Assembly: GCA_005116955.1 (NCBI GenBank)
Contig: SWDI01000002.1
Span: forward strand, 63,315 to 127,314
Length of the DNA: 64,000 nt
From: Nitrospira sp.
GTDB lineage: Bacteria > Nitrospirota > Nitrospiria > Nitrospirales > Nitrospiraceae
Direction: 5' to 3'
The translations under genes and the position numbers were made by a program. How positions within the stretch are numbered: the stretch's first letter is position 1; every line of letters starts with the position of its first letter. Below are positions 50,342 through 58,726 of this stretch, piece after piece. The notes under the pieces are model-generated. The model ran no database searches and was not told the origin of the DNA. It saw nothing but the letters and a program-made list of their open reading frames with translations.

Positions 50342-50633
50342 GGGAACCTTTCGCTCAAAACAGTAGACCTGGGAAGGAACAGGGAGATGGGCTGCGCTCA
50401 CGGCCAGCCGTGACAGGCACGTGCAGACATCTTACACGGATTGAGGGCTCGCTGGGTGAGTCAACTGCGGGCACATCATGATACCGGCTGTTGATGCTCA
50501 AGCGCACACCGTCAGAGAGGTGCCTGCACGGCTCAAGATCCGTCTCCTCCATATCTTTGCGACTTCAATGGGCCATTGCTGCTAACATGTCTCGCGCCGC
50601 AGAATCTCGCAACGATGACCACAAGGAGCGACC

Positions 50634-51449
50634 GTGAACCGAATGCCCCTCCTCGCCGCCTCCATTCTGTTGTCACTGACTGGCCTTCTTTCCGCCTCTG
50701 CGGCCCAGGCAGAAAATGGCTCTCTCAATAGCGGCTCTAGCTCGTCGCGGAACGCAGCGATCCAAAAGACCAGCAGCACTGACGAATCGCCAGCTGGTCG
50801 CACACAGACAAACGAAGCCGATGGGCCGTCCCCAGAGGCCGCTCATATCAGCAAGACTCTGGAACCCGTGGGCGTTCTCTTGCTCCTGCTGTTCCTGGGA
50901 GCGGCGACAATTTTCTACTACCTCAAAATACAGCGCCCCTCCCTCCCCGACTTTTCCGGACTCCCCGGGCGCGACCCCGCCCTTGACAACCGGTCAGAAA
51001 CGCCGTCTCGCACACACAAACGAAACCTGTCGATTGACCAGGTCACCTCCGCGGATAAAGCCACCTTCCAGCAACTGCTGACCGACGTCCATGCAGCCTG
51101 GAGCAGGCAGGACCTGGCAGGATTGGGGCAATTCGTGACACCGGACATGCTGAACTACTTCAGCGCCACCCTGGCCGATCACACCAAACGGGACATCCAG
51201 AACCATGTGGAAGATGTGACCTTGCTCCAGGCCGAAGTCCTGGAAGCCTGGATGGAAGGCACCGCGTACTATGTGTCGGCAGGGCTCCGCTGGAGCGCCC
51301 GTGACTACAACCTGTCCCTGACCAAGCAGCGCGGAGAGCCAGGATATGTCGTCACAGGCAGCGAAGAGACGCCAACTGAGTCACGCGAAATTTGGACCTT
51401 CGTGCGCGATCAAGATGGCACATGGCTGCTCTCAGCGATTCAGCACTAA
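50634..51449 (+). CDS. Tim44-like domain membrane protein
   Basis: VHAAWSRQDLAGLGQFVTPDMLNYFSATLADH...EAWMEGTAYYVSAGLRWSARDY...EIWTFVRDQDGTWLLSAIQ. Confidence 0.85.
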   Translation: MNRMPLLAASILLSLTGLLSASAAQAENGSLNSGSSSSRNAAIQKTSSTDESPAGRTQTNEADGPSPEAAHISKTLEPVGVLLLLLFLGAATIFYYLKIQRPSLPDFSGLPGRDPALDNRSETPSRTHKRNLSIDQVTSADKATFQQLLTDVHAAWSRQDLAGLGQFVTPDMLNYFSATLADHTKRDIQNHVEDVTLLQAEVLEAWMEGTAYYVSAGLRWSARDYNLSLTKQRGEPGYVVTGSEETPTESREIWTFVRDQDGTWLLSAIQH

Positions 51450-51561
51450 GAAAAGCGGGACGTGCGGAACCGGCGGGATCAGACGTGAAATGTGAACGGT
51501 GAAACGAGCCAAGAGAGGGGGTTGTCTGGTCAACCAATCGCCCCCCTGCCAGAGAAACCAG

Positions 51562-51593
51562 AGCCCATTCATTCACCACTGTATGAATGGGCT
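51562..51593. terminator. Hairpin between convergent genes
   Basis: AGCCCATTCAT (51562-51572) pairs with ATGAATGGGCT (51583-51593). Confidence 0.55.
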
Positions 51594-51694
51594 TAGAGCC
51601 GCTGCAGTGACTGGCCACGCAATTAGATTCCGGCCCACGCGTGCTGCGTCTGTATCACGAAGGCTGAGGTACCCCCGTCCTCATGCTCGTACTC

Positions 51695-52300
51695 TCACTG
51701 GCCTTCCGGTTTCCACTCACTCGCCAATTTCTTGGCCTTGGCAATTTGAGCCTCCGTCATCCCTTTGGCCAGGATATCACGCAGCATGGGCGCGGACTTA
51801 TCTCCGTTCGTCGCGGCCAGACTGACCCACTTATACCCCTGGACTTTATCTTGCGGCACACCTTCCCCGTCATCGTACATAATCCCGAGTTTCGTTTGAG
51901 CGAGCGCGTCTCCTCGGTTGGCCCCGAGACGGAACCATCGTAGGGCTTGCTGATAGTCCTTCGGACCGCCTTCGCCATTAAAATACAAGGTACCCAGGCT
52001 GAACTGCGCCCTGGCATGTCCCTGCGTCGCCGCTTTGGCATACCACTTTCTGGCTTCTGCATCATCCTGCGGTACCCCCCGGCCCTTGTGATACAGCATC
52101 CCCACGTGATACTGCGCCATGGCATCGCCCTGCTCCGCCAGCGGCTGCCATTCACGCATAGCAGTAGCGTAGTCTTCAGCGTCATGGGCCGTCATGCCAG
52201 CCTGAAAATCGGCCCATGCCGGCACAGCAAGACAGAAGATCGACAACACAAGGGTACTCGCGAATCGAAACGTCATAGGCTCCTCATGAAAATGGCGCAT
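51695..52300 (-). CDS. Sel1-repeat protein, exported
   Basis: Repeats AMAQYHVGMLYHKGRGVPQDDAEARKWYAKAATQGHARAQFSLGTLYFNGEGGPKDYQQALRWFRLGANRGDALAQTKLGIMYDDGEGVPQD. Confidence 0.92.
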   Translation of the reverse strand: MRHFHEEPMTFRFASTLVLSIFCLAVPAWADFQAGMTAHDAEDYATAMREWQPLAEQGDAMAQYHVGMLYHKGRGVPQDDAEARKWYAKAATQGHARAQFSLGTLYFNGEGGPKDYQQALRWFRLGANRGDALAQTKLGIMYDDGEGVPQDKVQGYKWVSLAATNGDKSAPMLRDILAKGMTEAQIAKAKKLASEWKPEGQ

Positions 52301-52619
52301 TTTAAAAGAATCGCGTTGGGAGGTGCAAGGTCAACCATGAGGCAGTCAGCGGCCACACATGCGCCAGAGTGGGGGCACTAGAGAATAGGTGGCTACGGAC
52401 AGCACGACACCAACCAGCGATCCCAGCAGGTCTGTGACAGAACGACCAGCAACAGGAGCAGAAACAGGGTGAGCATCATCAGTACCGTGAGAGACCGATG
52501 TCGTTCGAAGAACGTGCGGGGGTGGTGATCGGCGAAGGACTCGGCAAAAGATCAAACCGATTTCTTCTTCGGGCCGCTCAATTCTTTCTACCAAAGACTC
52601 CCACCCTCTTGGTGTCAGC

Positions 52620-53015
52620 CTATCTGCTCCGGTACTTCTCAGACAGGTGTGTGACCGCTTGTCCGGCATGTTTCGTCGCCACGTCCGCATGACCGGCTTT
52701 CCCATGCTCAATGGCCTGTTTGAGTTCCTTGATCCCTGCATCCACATGCGGAGTCTCGCCGGCCTTCAGGGCAGACTGGAGCGCTGCTTCCGCACTGGTC
52801 AGGAGTGCACCCACATGACCCTGTTGGCCATGGTCCGCCGCTTCTGTGGCAAGCATGATGGCATCCTGGCGGTGCTGCTCCTCCGCACGCACTACATCCC
52901 GCCTGGCCCCGCCTTCACCAAAGACCGGTTGCAACGGCAGCACTGTGGCCGTGGCGAGGATGAACACTGTGCCCAGCATCACAGCAAGTCGTGTCGTATA
53001 TCGTCTCATTGGCAT
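52620..53015 (-). CDS. Small metal-binding protein (SmbP-like)
   Basis: Signal peptide then EAADHGQQGHVGALLTSAEAALQSALKAG...KELKQAIEHGKAGHADVATKHAGQAVTHLSE. Confidence 0.75.
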   Translation of the reverse strand: MPMRRYTTRLAVMLGTVFILATATVLPLQPVFGEGGARRDVVRAEEQHRQDAIMLATEAADHGQQGHVGALLTSAEAALQSALKAGETPHVDAGIKELKQAIEHGKAGHADVATKHAGQAVTHLSEKYRSR

Positions 53016-53227
53016 GCTCCTTTCTCTAAAAGGTGGACCACCCTCCGAAAAACCGTCTTCTTGAAGGAACGGACACTGGATGGCACCTTCCAGCTTTTGC
53101 TGAAGGTACTGTACCATGCATCACTCTGGAGTTTCCCCAAGGCCAGTTGCCAGCAAACAACACCATCAATCTTGGCGTCGAACCGGCTAAAACCCTCGCG
53201 CGGGTCCTGTAGTGCCATCCAGCCGTC

Positions 53228-53377
53228 CTAGTCTTTCCCAACTGGGACGTGGCCAAGCCGTCCACAACCTAACTGCGATGACTCTCTGGACGAATCAAGG
53301 GCGACAGCATGAAAGCCCTTCTTGGGCCTACCGACATCCACACCGATGACGATGGAACTGGGCTCGTGTTGATTCAT
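53228..53377 (-). pseudogene. N-terminal remnant of a DUF429-like protein
   Basis: Hand translation MNQHEPSSIVIGVDVGRPKKGFHAVALDSSRESSQLGCGRLGHVPVGKD then stop. Confidence 0.6.
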
Positions 53378-53466
53378 GTCGATTCAAGAGCTGGACAAGA
53401 CGCCCGGTACATTTCTTTATTCTCTGTTTCCGCACGATATCCAATCTCAGCCCATGCTATACTATG

Positions 53467-53670
53467 CCCATGCTCAAACGAACTCTGAATAAGACGAATC
53501 CGTACCTCGCCGACCCTGCTAGACGCCGCACTATGTTTCAGATGACTGTCTACACTTCTACGGACATTGAGGGCGTCAAACTCACTTCGTCCGACTTAAA
53601 TGGTATGATCAAGCCCTCCCGCCGAATTACTCCCCATGAATCTGCAAAGTCCTCTCGATCACGACGCTGA
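53467..53670 (+). CDS. Hypothetical small protein, convergent with and overlapping Fic
   Basis: MPMLKRTLNKTNPYLADPARRRTMFQMTVYTSTDIEGVK; alternative starts at 53464-53470. Confidence 0.5.
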   Translation, partial: PMLKRTLNKTNPYLADPARRRTMFQMTVYTSTDIEGVKLTSSDLNGMIKPSRRITPHESAKSSRSRR

Positions 53671-54286
53671 ATAACTTCTCCATCGGGCCGTAATTTCGAT
53701 CAAGACCAGCTCTCACCGCCGCAAAGTACTCCTCTCTTTTTTGACCCGAGAACTTGTCGAAATACAGAGCTGGCAGTCCTGCCTGAAGTCCCATGAGAAC
53801 AGCCAGGATGCGAGCCACACGACCGTTACCTTCCCGGAATGGATGAATCAGCACCAGCTCGACATGCACCTCTGCCAAAGCCGCGGCAAGATGCTCAACT
53901 TCGGCAGGACGGCAAGGGGTGTGACGTGCCAGCGGGCCTTGCTCGAACTCTACCAGCAGCTTTGGAATGTGTGCCGCAGCAGCAAACGCAACCTCCCCTT
54001 TCCTCACATTCACCTGCCGATAGTGACCCGCCCACGAATAGATTCGCCCTAGCCAGATCTTGTGAATGCGACAAACATCGGCACCTGTAAACCGGTGATC
54101 CTTGTCGTAAGCCGCCGCCAGTTCTTCGAGCGCGCGGACCTGTTCGCGCCCTTCAAGGCGATCCATCTCCCGTTTACTGGTGATATGCAGGAGATTCTTG
54201 AGGACGCGCCGATGAGAACCAGGCTCGAATTGATCCTCGTCAAAGTCAGCAGTGTCGTAGCGATCTTTCTTGCGCATACCCATCAA
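53627..54286 (-). CDS. Fic/DOC-family protein
   Basis: Fic motif HPFREGNGRVARI. Confidence 0.92.
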   Translation of the reverse strand: MMGMRKKDRYDTADFDEDQFEPGSHRRVLKNLLHITSKREMDRLEGREQVRALEELAAAYDKDHRFTGADVCRIHKIWLGRIYSWAGHYRQVNVRKGEVAFAAAAHIPKLLVEFEQGPLARHTPCRPAEVEHLAAALAEVHVELVLIHPFREGNGRVARILAVLMGLQAGLPALYFDKFSGQKREEYFAAVRAGLDRNYGPMEKLFSVVIERTLQIHGE

Positions 54287-55815
54287 GCTGATGTAGCTGA
54301 AGGCTCGCCACCTAAATCATTTGCGATCAGTCGGAACTGTTCGAGCGCAGCTTCGAGGTCGTCGACGATTTCCTGAGCGATAACGTCTGGATCAGGAAGA
54401 TTTGCGGAGTCCTCTAGGCTATCGTCTTTGAGCCAGAAGATGTCGAGGCTGGCTTTGTCGCGAGCGACTAACTCGTCGTAATCGTACGACCGCCAGCGGC
54501 CGTCTGGTTTCTTGTCGGACCAAGTGGATTTCCGGGTGTGGCGATTGCCTCCGGCCTGCTTGTCAGGCCGGTCGAGATTGCCGTTGTAGCATTTCACGAA
54601 CTCATCGAGGTCCTCACGCTTGAGCGGATCGGTCTTGAGCGTGAAGTGTTTGTTGGTGCGGAGGTCGTAGATCCAAAGCTTTTGGGTCCAAGGCGTCTCG
54701 CTCGCGGGTTTTTTGTCGAAGAAGAGGACGTTGGCTTTCACCCCCTGCGCGTAAAAGAGGCCCGTCGGCAGACGGAGGAGCGTGTGGACATCGCACTCGT
54801 GCAAGAGCTTGCGCCTGACAGTCTCCCCTGCCCCGCCTTCGAAGAGGACGTTGTCAGGCACCACGACCCCGGCGCGGCCATTCTGCTTCAGCAACGTTTT
54901 GACATGCTGGACAAAATTGAGTTGCTTGTTGGAGGTCGTGGCCCAGAAGTCGTCACGCTCGACGATGTCCCGTTCCTTGGAGACTTGGCCCTCTTCGCCG
55001 ACGATGGTCGTGCTGCTCTTCTTCCCGAACGGGGGATTGGTCATCACAATGTTGAACCGATCCCCAGGATCAGCAGCCAAGGAATCGACTCCTGCCGCGA
55101 TCGGGAGTTCTTTGTCGCTCCCAATCCCATGGAGCATCAGGTTCATCGCACAGAGCCTGGCCGTACTCTGAACCAATTCCCATCCCTTGAACGTGCCTTG
55201 TCGAAGAGCAATCTTTTCAGCCTTGGTCAGGTTGGGATTGTGCTTCACAATGTAGTCGTGTGCGGCCAGGAAAAATCCGCCGGTCCCGCAGGCTGGATCA
55301 CAGATGGTCTCATCGGGCTTGGGAGCAATCACTTCAATCATCACCGCAATCAGCGGTCGTGGAGTGAAGTACTGGCCCGCACCGGACTTGGTATCTTGCG
55401 CGTTTTTCTCCAGCAAGCCCTCGTAGGCGTCCCCTTTCACGTCTGCGCTCATCGTGGACCAGTCTTCTTTGTCGATGAGATCCACAATCAGCCGCCTCAG
55501 CTTGACCGGGTCCTGGAACTTATTCTGGGCCTTCGTAAAGATCAGGCCGAGCATGCCCTTCCCTTTGCCGAGTTCTTCCAGGAGATGACGGTAGTGATCG
55601 AACAGATCGTCGCCATCCTTCTTCAGCAGGCTGGGCCAACTGTACTTGTCAGGGATCTGGCTGGGCTGGTTGTACGGTGGCTTCGTGCGCTCGTCGGCCA
55701 TCTTGAGGAACAGCAAATATGTCAACTGCTCGACGTAGTCGCCATAGCTCATCCCGTCGTCGCGGAGAACGTTGCAGTAGTTCCAGAGCTTTTGGACGAT
55801 GGCAGAGGGGCTCAT
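54283..55815 (-). CDS. hsdM: Type I restriction-modification system DNA methyltransferase subunit
   Basis: ICDPACGTGGFFLAAHDYI, IVMTNPPFGKKS, GQYFTPRPLI. Confidence 0.96.
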   Translation of the reverse strand: MSPSAIVQKLWNYCNVLRDDGMSYGDYVEQLTYLLFLKMADERTKPPYNQPSQIPDKYSWPSLLKKDGDDLFDHYRHLLEELGKGKGMLGLIFTKAQNKFQDPVKLRRLIVDLIDKEDWSTMSADVKGDAYEGLLEKNAQDTKSGAGQYFTPRPLIAVMIEVIAPKPDETICDPACGTGGFFLAAHDYIVKHNPNLTKAEKIALRQGTFKGWELVQSTARLCAMNLMLHGIGSDKELPIAAGVDSLAADPGDRFNIVMTNPPFGKKSSTTIVGEEGQVSKERDIVERDDFWATTSNKQLNFVQHVKTLLKQNGRAGVVVPDNVLFEGGAGETVRRKLLHECDVHTLLRLPTGLFYAQGVKANVLFFDKKPASETPWTQKLWIYDLRTNKHFTLKTDPLKREDLDEFVKCYNGNLDRPDKQAGGNRHTRKSTWSDKKPDGRWRSYDYDELVARDKASLDIFWLKDDSLEDSANLPDPDVIAQEIVDDLEAALEQFRLIANDLGGEPSATSA

Positions 55816-55906
55816 GAAACGCGAACGGGGCTAGTGGATCTGAGAGAATGGAGAGGATTGGGGCTTACTGGAAGACTCATTGGACGCCACCTTTCACTGC
55901 GGCCCG

Positions 55907-56137
55907 TTATGACTTGGATGTCGGTGGCCCCGCTGCAACCAGCGCGGAACTTTCACGGTCGAGGCCGGCCAAGGCTTTCTGAATCAGCTCAACTTCCCGA
56001 GACTCAAAGTAGGGCTCGCCACATTGAGTGCAAACCCAGGCGGGCACCGCATCCCAAGACACGTGATAACCTTTTCGGTCCAGGCTGAAGGGAGCGTTCC
56101 CTTTCATCATCCGACCCTTGCAATGGATACATTCCAT
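55907..56137 (-). CDS. YgiT-type zinc-finger (MqsA-like) putative antitoxin
   Basis: MECIHCKGRMMKGNAPF...VPAWVCTQCGEPYFESREVELIQKAL. Confidence 0.82.
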   Translation of the reverse strand: MECIHCKGRMMKGNAPFSLDRKGYHVSWDAVPAWVCTQCGEPYFESREVELIQKALAGLDRESSALVAAGPPTSKS

Positions 56138-56139
56138 GG

Positions 56140-56451
56140 CTATCGCCTCCTTCGATAATCGGACGACCACTGTTCGGTATCAGGGAGATAGGCAGTAATC
56201 ACGGCCAAGTAATCCGTCTTCGGGGAGCACACCACATGGATCGCACGGTTCGCATCACCGAATCCTAAAAGCAAACAGCTGTGGCCTCGACTGTCGTGGG
56301 GATAGTCTTCCACAAGTTCACCCGTCATGACAACTCTTTCCACCTCTTCCGGCGTAATCATTCGTTCAGGCCGCGACATCTGGCGGATGGCATGCGGCAA
56401 GAACAATAGCTTCTTTTCTGCGGTCTGTTTCACAGCCTCCACGATCGTCAT
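56140..56451 (-). CDS. DUF4258-like putative toxin
   Basis: FLPHAIRQMSRPERMITPEEVERVVMTGELVEDYPHDSRGHSCLLLGFGDANRAIHVVCSP; paired with a YgiT-type antitoxin. Confidence 0.82.
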   Translation of the reverse strand: MTIVEAVKQTAEKKLLFLPHAIRQMSRPERMITPEEVERVVMTGELVEDYPHDSRGHSCLLLGFGDANRAIHVVCSPKTDYLAVITAYLPDTEQWSSDYRRRR

Positions 56452-57782
56452 CGGGTGACTCCATAGGGAGAAGAGGATTCCGCCGCGAGAGGAAGTTCAT
56501 GATATGAATCGGATCGTTGTGGTTGCTTGGTCGGAATTAACTTCCCCTCAAAGGCACGTTTAAGTATCGACTGCCGCAGGCGGTCGGCGCGAGCAAGACT
56601 GGCTTCGACAGAACCTTGGAGTTCCTCGATAACAGACAGCCGGAGCTCGACTTCGGCAACCATCATGCCTTGTTCCGCAAGGGAAGGGCAAAGGATGGAG
56701 AAAACTTTAATATCGCTCAGGCTAACATTGGCTCTTGCAACATCGACCTTCTCAGTGTGAATCGCTGCTTGTGTTCCAGGTGAAAGAAGATTGAGCATCA
56801 AGTATTTTGGGAGCATCCGTTCCTTATTCAGGCGAATCACCGCGACTGCCTGATTCACATTGCCTCCTTCAATTTCTGGAGTCGCGACTGCGGCCCTTCC
56901 GATAGATGCACCCACAATGTTCAAAAGCACATCGCCAGTTCTTAGTACCGATTTCCTCTCCTTTTCATTAAAGGCGGGAGGCAGGTGCGCGATGTCAGAG
57001 AGGTCGAGATTGCCCCATCCAACATTCTGGCTTCGCACGAACACAACTCCGCTATCTGCATACGTAAATCCTTGCCAGTTTGGGGACGAGCCCTTAGTGA
57101 CAAGGTCGGCAACTTCACCTATCTTCGTAGTTTGTCGGTTCTTGATCGGAACGAGGGCGCCTTCGACGGCGGCTTTGAGGACGGAAGCTTTGTAGCGCTT
57201 GAGATTGGCTTTGACGCGCTTGAGGTTTGCGACGGCTTCGTCGAGGCGGGAGAATTGCTTTTCGATCTCCGCGACGATCTCCTGTTGCTCATGAAAAGGT
57301 GGAACTGGGACATCCCAGTCAAGAACCATGGCCTTCGTCAATGCCTGCCGGGTAGCTCCTACCTGGACATTCATGACACGTGCCTGCTCATTCGGCGAGG
57401 CCAGGAAAAACGACAAAAATGATGATGACAGTTCTTCCTTCGGGCGTATTATGCAGACATGCTGGTTTACTCTGGCACCTGCCAGCGCATTAGGAGCAGT
57501 GGTTACTCGCCCAATCGACGCCCCTGTTATATTGAGCAAGACATCACTCGGCTGAACGATTACATGATCAAGTTTTCTGGCCTCGTCAGCATCGATAAAC
57601 GCAAGACCATCCGACTTAAAGCCTGAAGAATGAACATTCATCGAACGAATAAGAGGAACTCCCGAATCCTGATAAACAGATTCCCCCCCGCGCGGTGTTG
57701 AGCCACTGCCAACTTTGGTCGTGACCTCACTAATTTTTCTGTAATTCCAGAGGCTAGGGATCACTTCTCGACCATTCGTCAC
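56448..57782 (-). CDS. hsdS: Type I restriction-modification specificity subunit
   Basis: Two target-recognition-like halves (PLIRSMNVHSSGF / VFVRSQNVGWGNLD), central FHEQQEIVAEIEKQFSRLDEAVANLKRVKANLKRYKASVLKAAVEG; GTG start. Confidence 0.94.
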   Translation of the reverse strand: MTNGREVIPSLWNYRKISEVTTKVGSGSTPRGGESVYQDSGVPLIRSMNVHSSGFKSDGLAFIDADEARKLDHVIVQPSDVLLNITGASIGRVTTAPNALAGARVNQHVCIIRPKEELSSSFLSFFLASPNEQARVMNVQVGATRQALTKAMVLDWDVPVPPFHEQQEIVAEIEKQFSRLDEAVANLKRVKANLKRYKASVLKAAVEGALVPIKNRQTTKIGEVADLVTKGSSPNWQGFTYADSGVVFVRSQNVGWGNLDLSDIAHLPPAFNEKERKSVLRTGDVLLNIVGASIGRAAVATPEIEGGNVNQAVAVIRLNKERMLPKYLMLNLLSPGTQAAIHTEKVDVARANVSLSDIKVFSILCPSLAEQGMMVAEVELRLSVIEELQGSVEASLARADRLRQSILKRAFEGKLIPTKQPQRSDSYHELPLAAESSSPYGVTR

Positions 57783-57928
57783 GCGGCTAGCGCCCCGTTT
57801 AGTTCTTCAATGAGCCTGTTCAGCTCTTTACCGAACAGTTGATGCACTTTCCCAAGCCCACCTTCTTGCGCAAAGGGCACGTATTCAAAGTCGTCCGGTT
57901 CAACGACAAGGTGGGCCGCGACGTGGTC
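57779..57928 (-). pseudogene. Remnant of a second hsdR C-terminus
   Basis: Hand translation DHVAAHLVVEPDDFEYVPFAQEGGLGKVHQLFGKELNRLIEELNGALAA*, 29/49 identical to the C-terminus of HsdR at 58727. Confidence 0.8.
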
Positions 57929-57959
57929 TCACCCAGACAGACACACAAGAGGCGCAGAC

Positions 57960-58256
57960 TTAGCCTGACCTCGCCTTCCAGTACCCTGGTTCTCGTTTGA
58001 GGTGCATGACCGCGAGAATTTCGACTGCCTCAGGTTTTGTCCGATAGATGACGCCGTATGGAAAGCGGGGGAGCCTGCACTTATGGATATCGCCCTCGAC
58101 CTTGGGATACATATGCGGGCGACGGCTAATTCTATGGAGGGCATCTTCCAGAAGGTCGAGGAAACGACGATCAAGTCCTGGTTGTCTTGCCCCGTAAAAG
58201 CTTGCCGCTTCGTCCGTTTCAATTCGAGCTTCCCGATGCCACAAGATTCGCATCAA
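57960..58256 (-). CDS. RelE/ParE-type toxin
   Basis: ARIETDEAASFYGARQPGLDRRFLDLLEDALHRISRRPHMYPKVEGDIHKCRLPRFPYGVIYRTKPEAVEILAVMHLKREPGYW. Confidence 0.9.
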   Translation of the reverse strand: MMRILWHREARIETDEAASFYGARQPGLDRRFLDLLEDALHRISRRPHMYPKVEGDIHKCRLPRFPYGVIYRTKPEAVEILAVMHLKREPGYWKARSG

Positions 58257-58483
58257 GCGTGCTTCTTCCGAAGTTCAGCCATGACTGTATCGGAGTCGGT
58301 CAACTCGACTTCCCCACGATCGATCTGCTCGCAGCGACGTTGAATCTCCTCCCGCCACGTCTGTGACACCTTAAAATCCTCCTCGAAGTCGAGGCTTTCC
58401 AAGAGCGTTTCAGCAATCATGGCACGGGAGCCCGGCTCTAGCTGCATGGCCTCTTCCAGAACTTTCTTTGCATTTACTTTCAT
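58253..58483 (-). CDS. Putative addiction-module antitoxin
   Basis: EEAMQLEPGSRAMIAETLLESL...WREEIQRRCEQIDRGEVELTDSDTVMAELRKK; 4-bp overlap with toxin. Confidence 0.88.
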   Translation of the reverse strand: MKVNAKKVLEEAMQLEPGSRAMIAETLLESLDFEEDFKVSQTWREEIQRRCEQIDRGEVELTDSDTVMAELRKKHA

Positions 58484-58513
58484 AGTGTCAACCCCTCCTC
58501 CAGATCGCCTGGC

Positions 58514-58714
58514 TTACACGCCATTCCAGACCTCGTCGTCCTGGTTGTCCCACACATGGCGCATGGCCGGTTCCTGCGCCTGCTTCAATTCTTCGGTATG
58601 ACGGTCTCTCAGGCCGTGCTTGATTTCGATGTACTCGATGAAATCCAACACCTCCTGCGCGAGTGTGTCCGGAAGTTTCTGCGCCTCCTTGAAGATTCGT
58701 TCGGCTGTCGACAT
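58514..58714 (-). CDS. DUF2281-like putative antitoxin
   Basis: IFKEAQKLPDTLAQEVLDFIEYIEIKHGLRD. Confidence 0.7.
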   Translation of the reverse strand: MSTAERIFKEAQKLPDTLAQEVLDFIEYIEIKHGLRDRHTEELKQAQEPAMRHVWDNQDDEVWNGV

Positions 58715-58726
58715 ATATCCTCCGTT

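Noticed and set aside
52346-52747. 133-aa ORF between the Sel1-repeat gene and the SmbP-like gene
   Set aside because: Overlaps the SmbP-like gene in another frame on the same strand, and the translation shows no coherent domain.
54538-56088. 516-aa ORF antisense to hsdM
   Set aside because: Shadow frame of a well-supported hsdM gene; translation shows no recognisable domain and mirrors the codon bias of the opposite strand.
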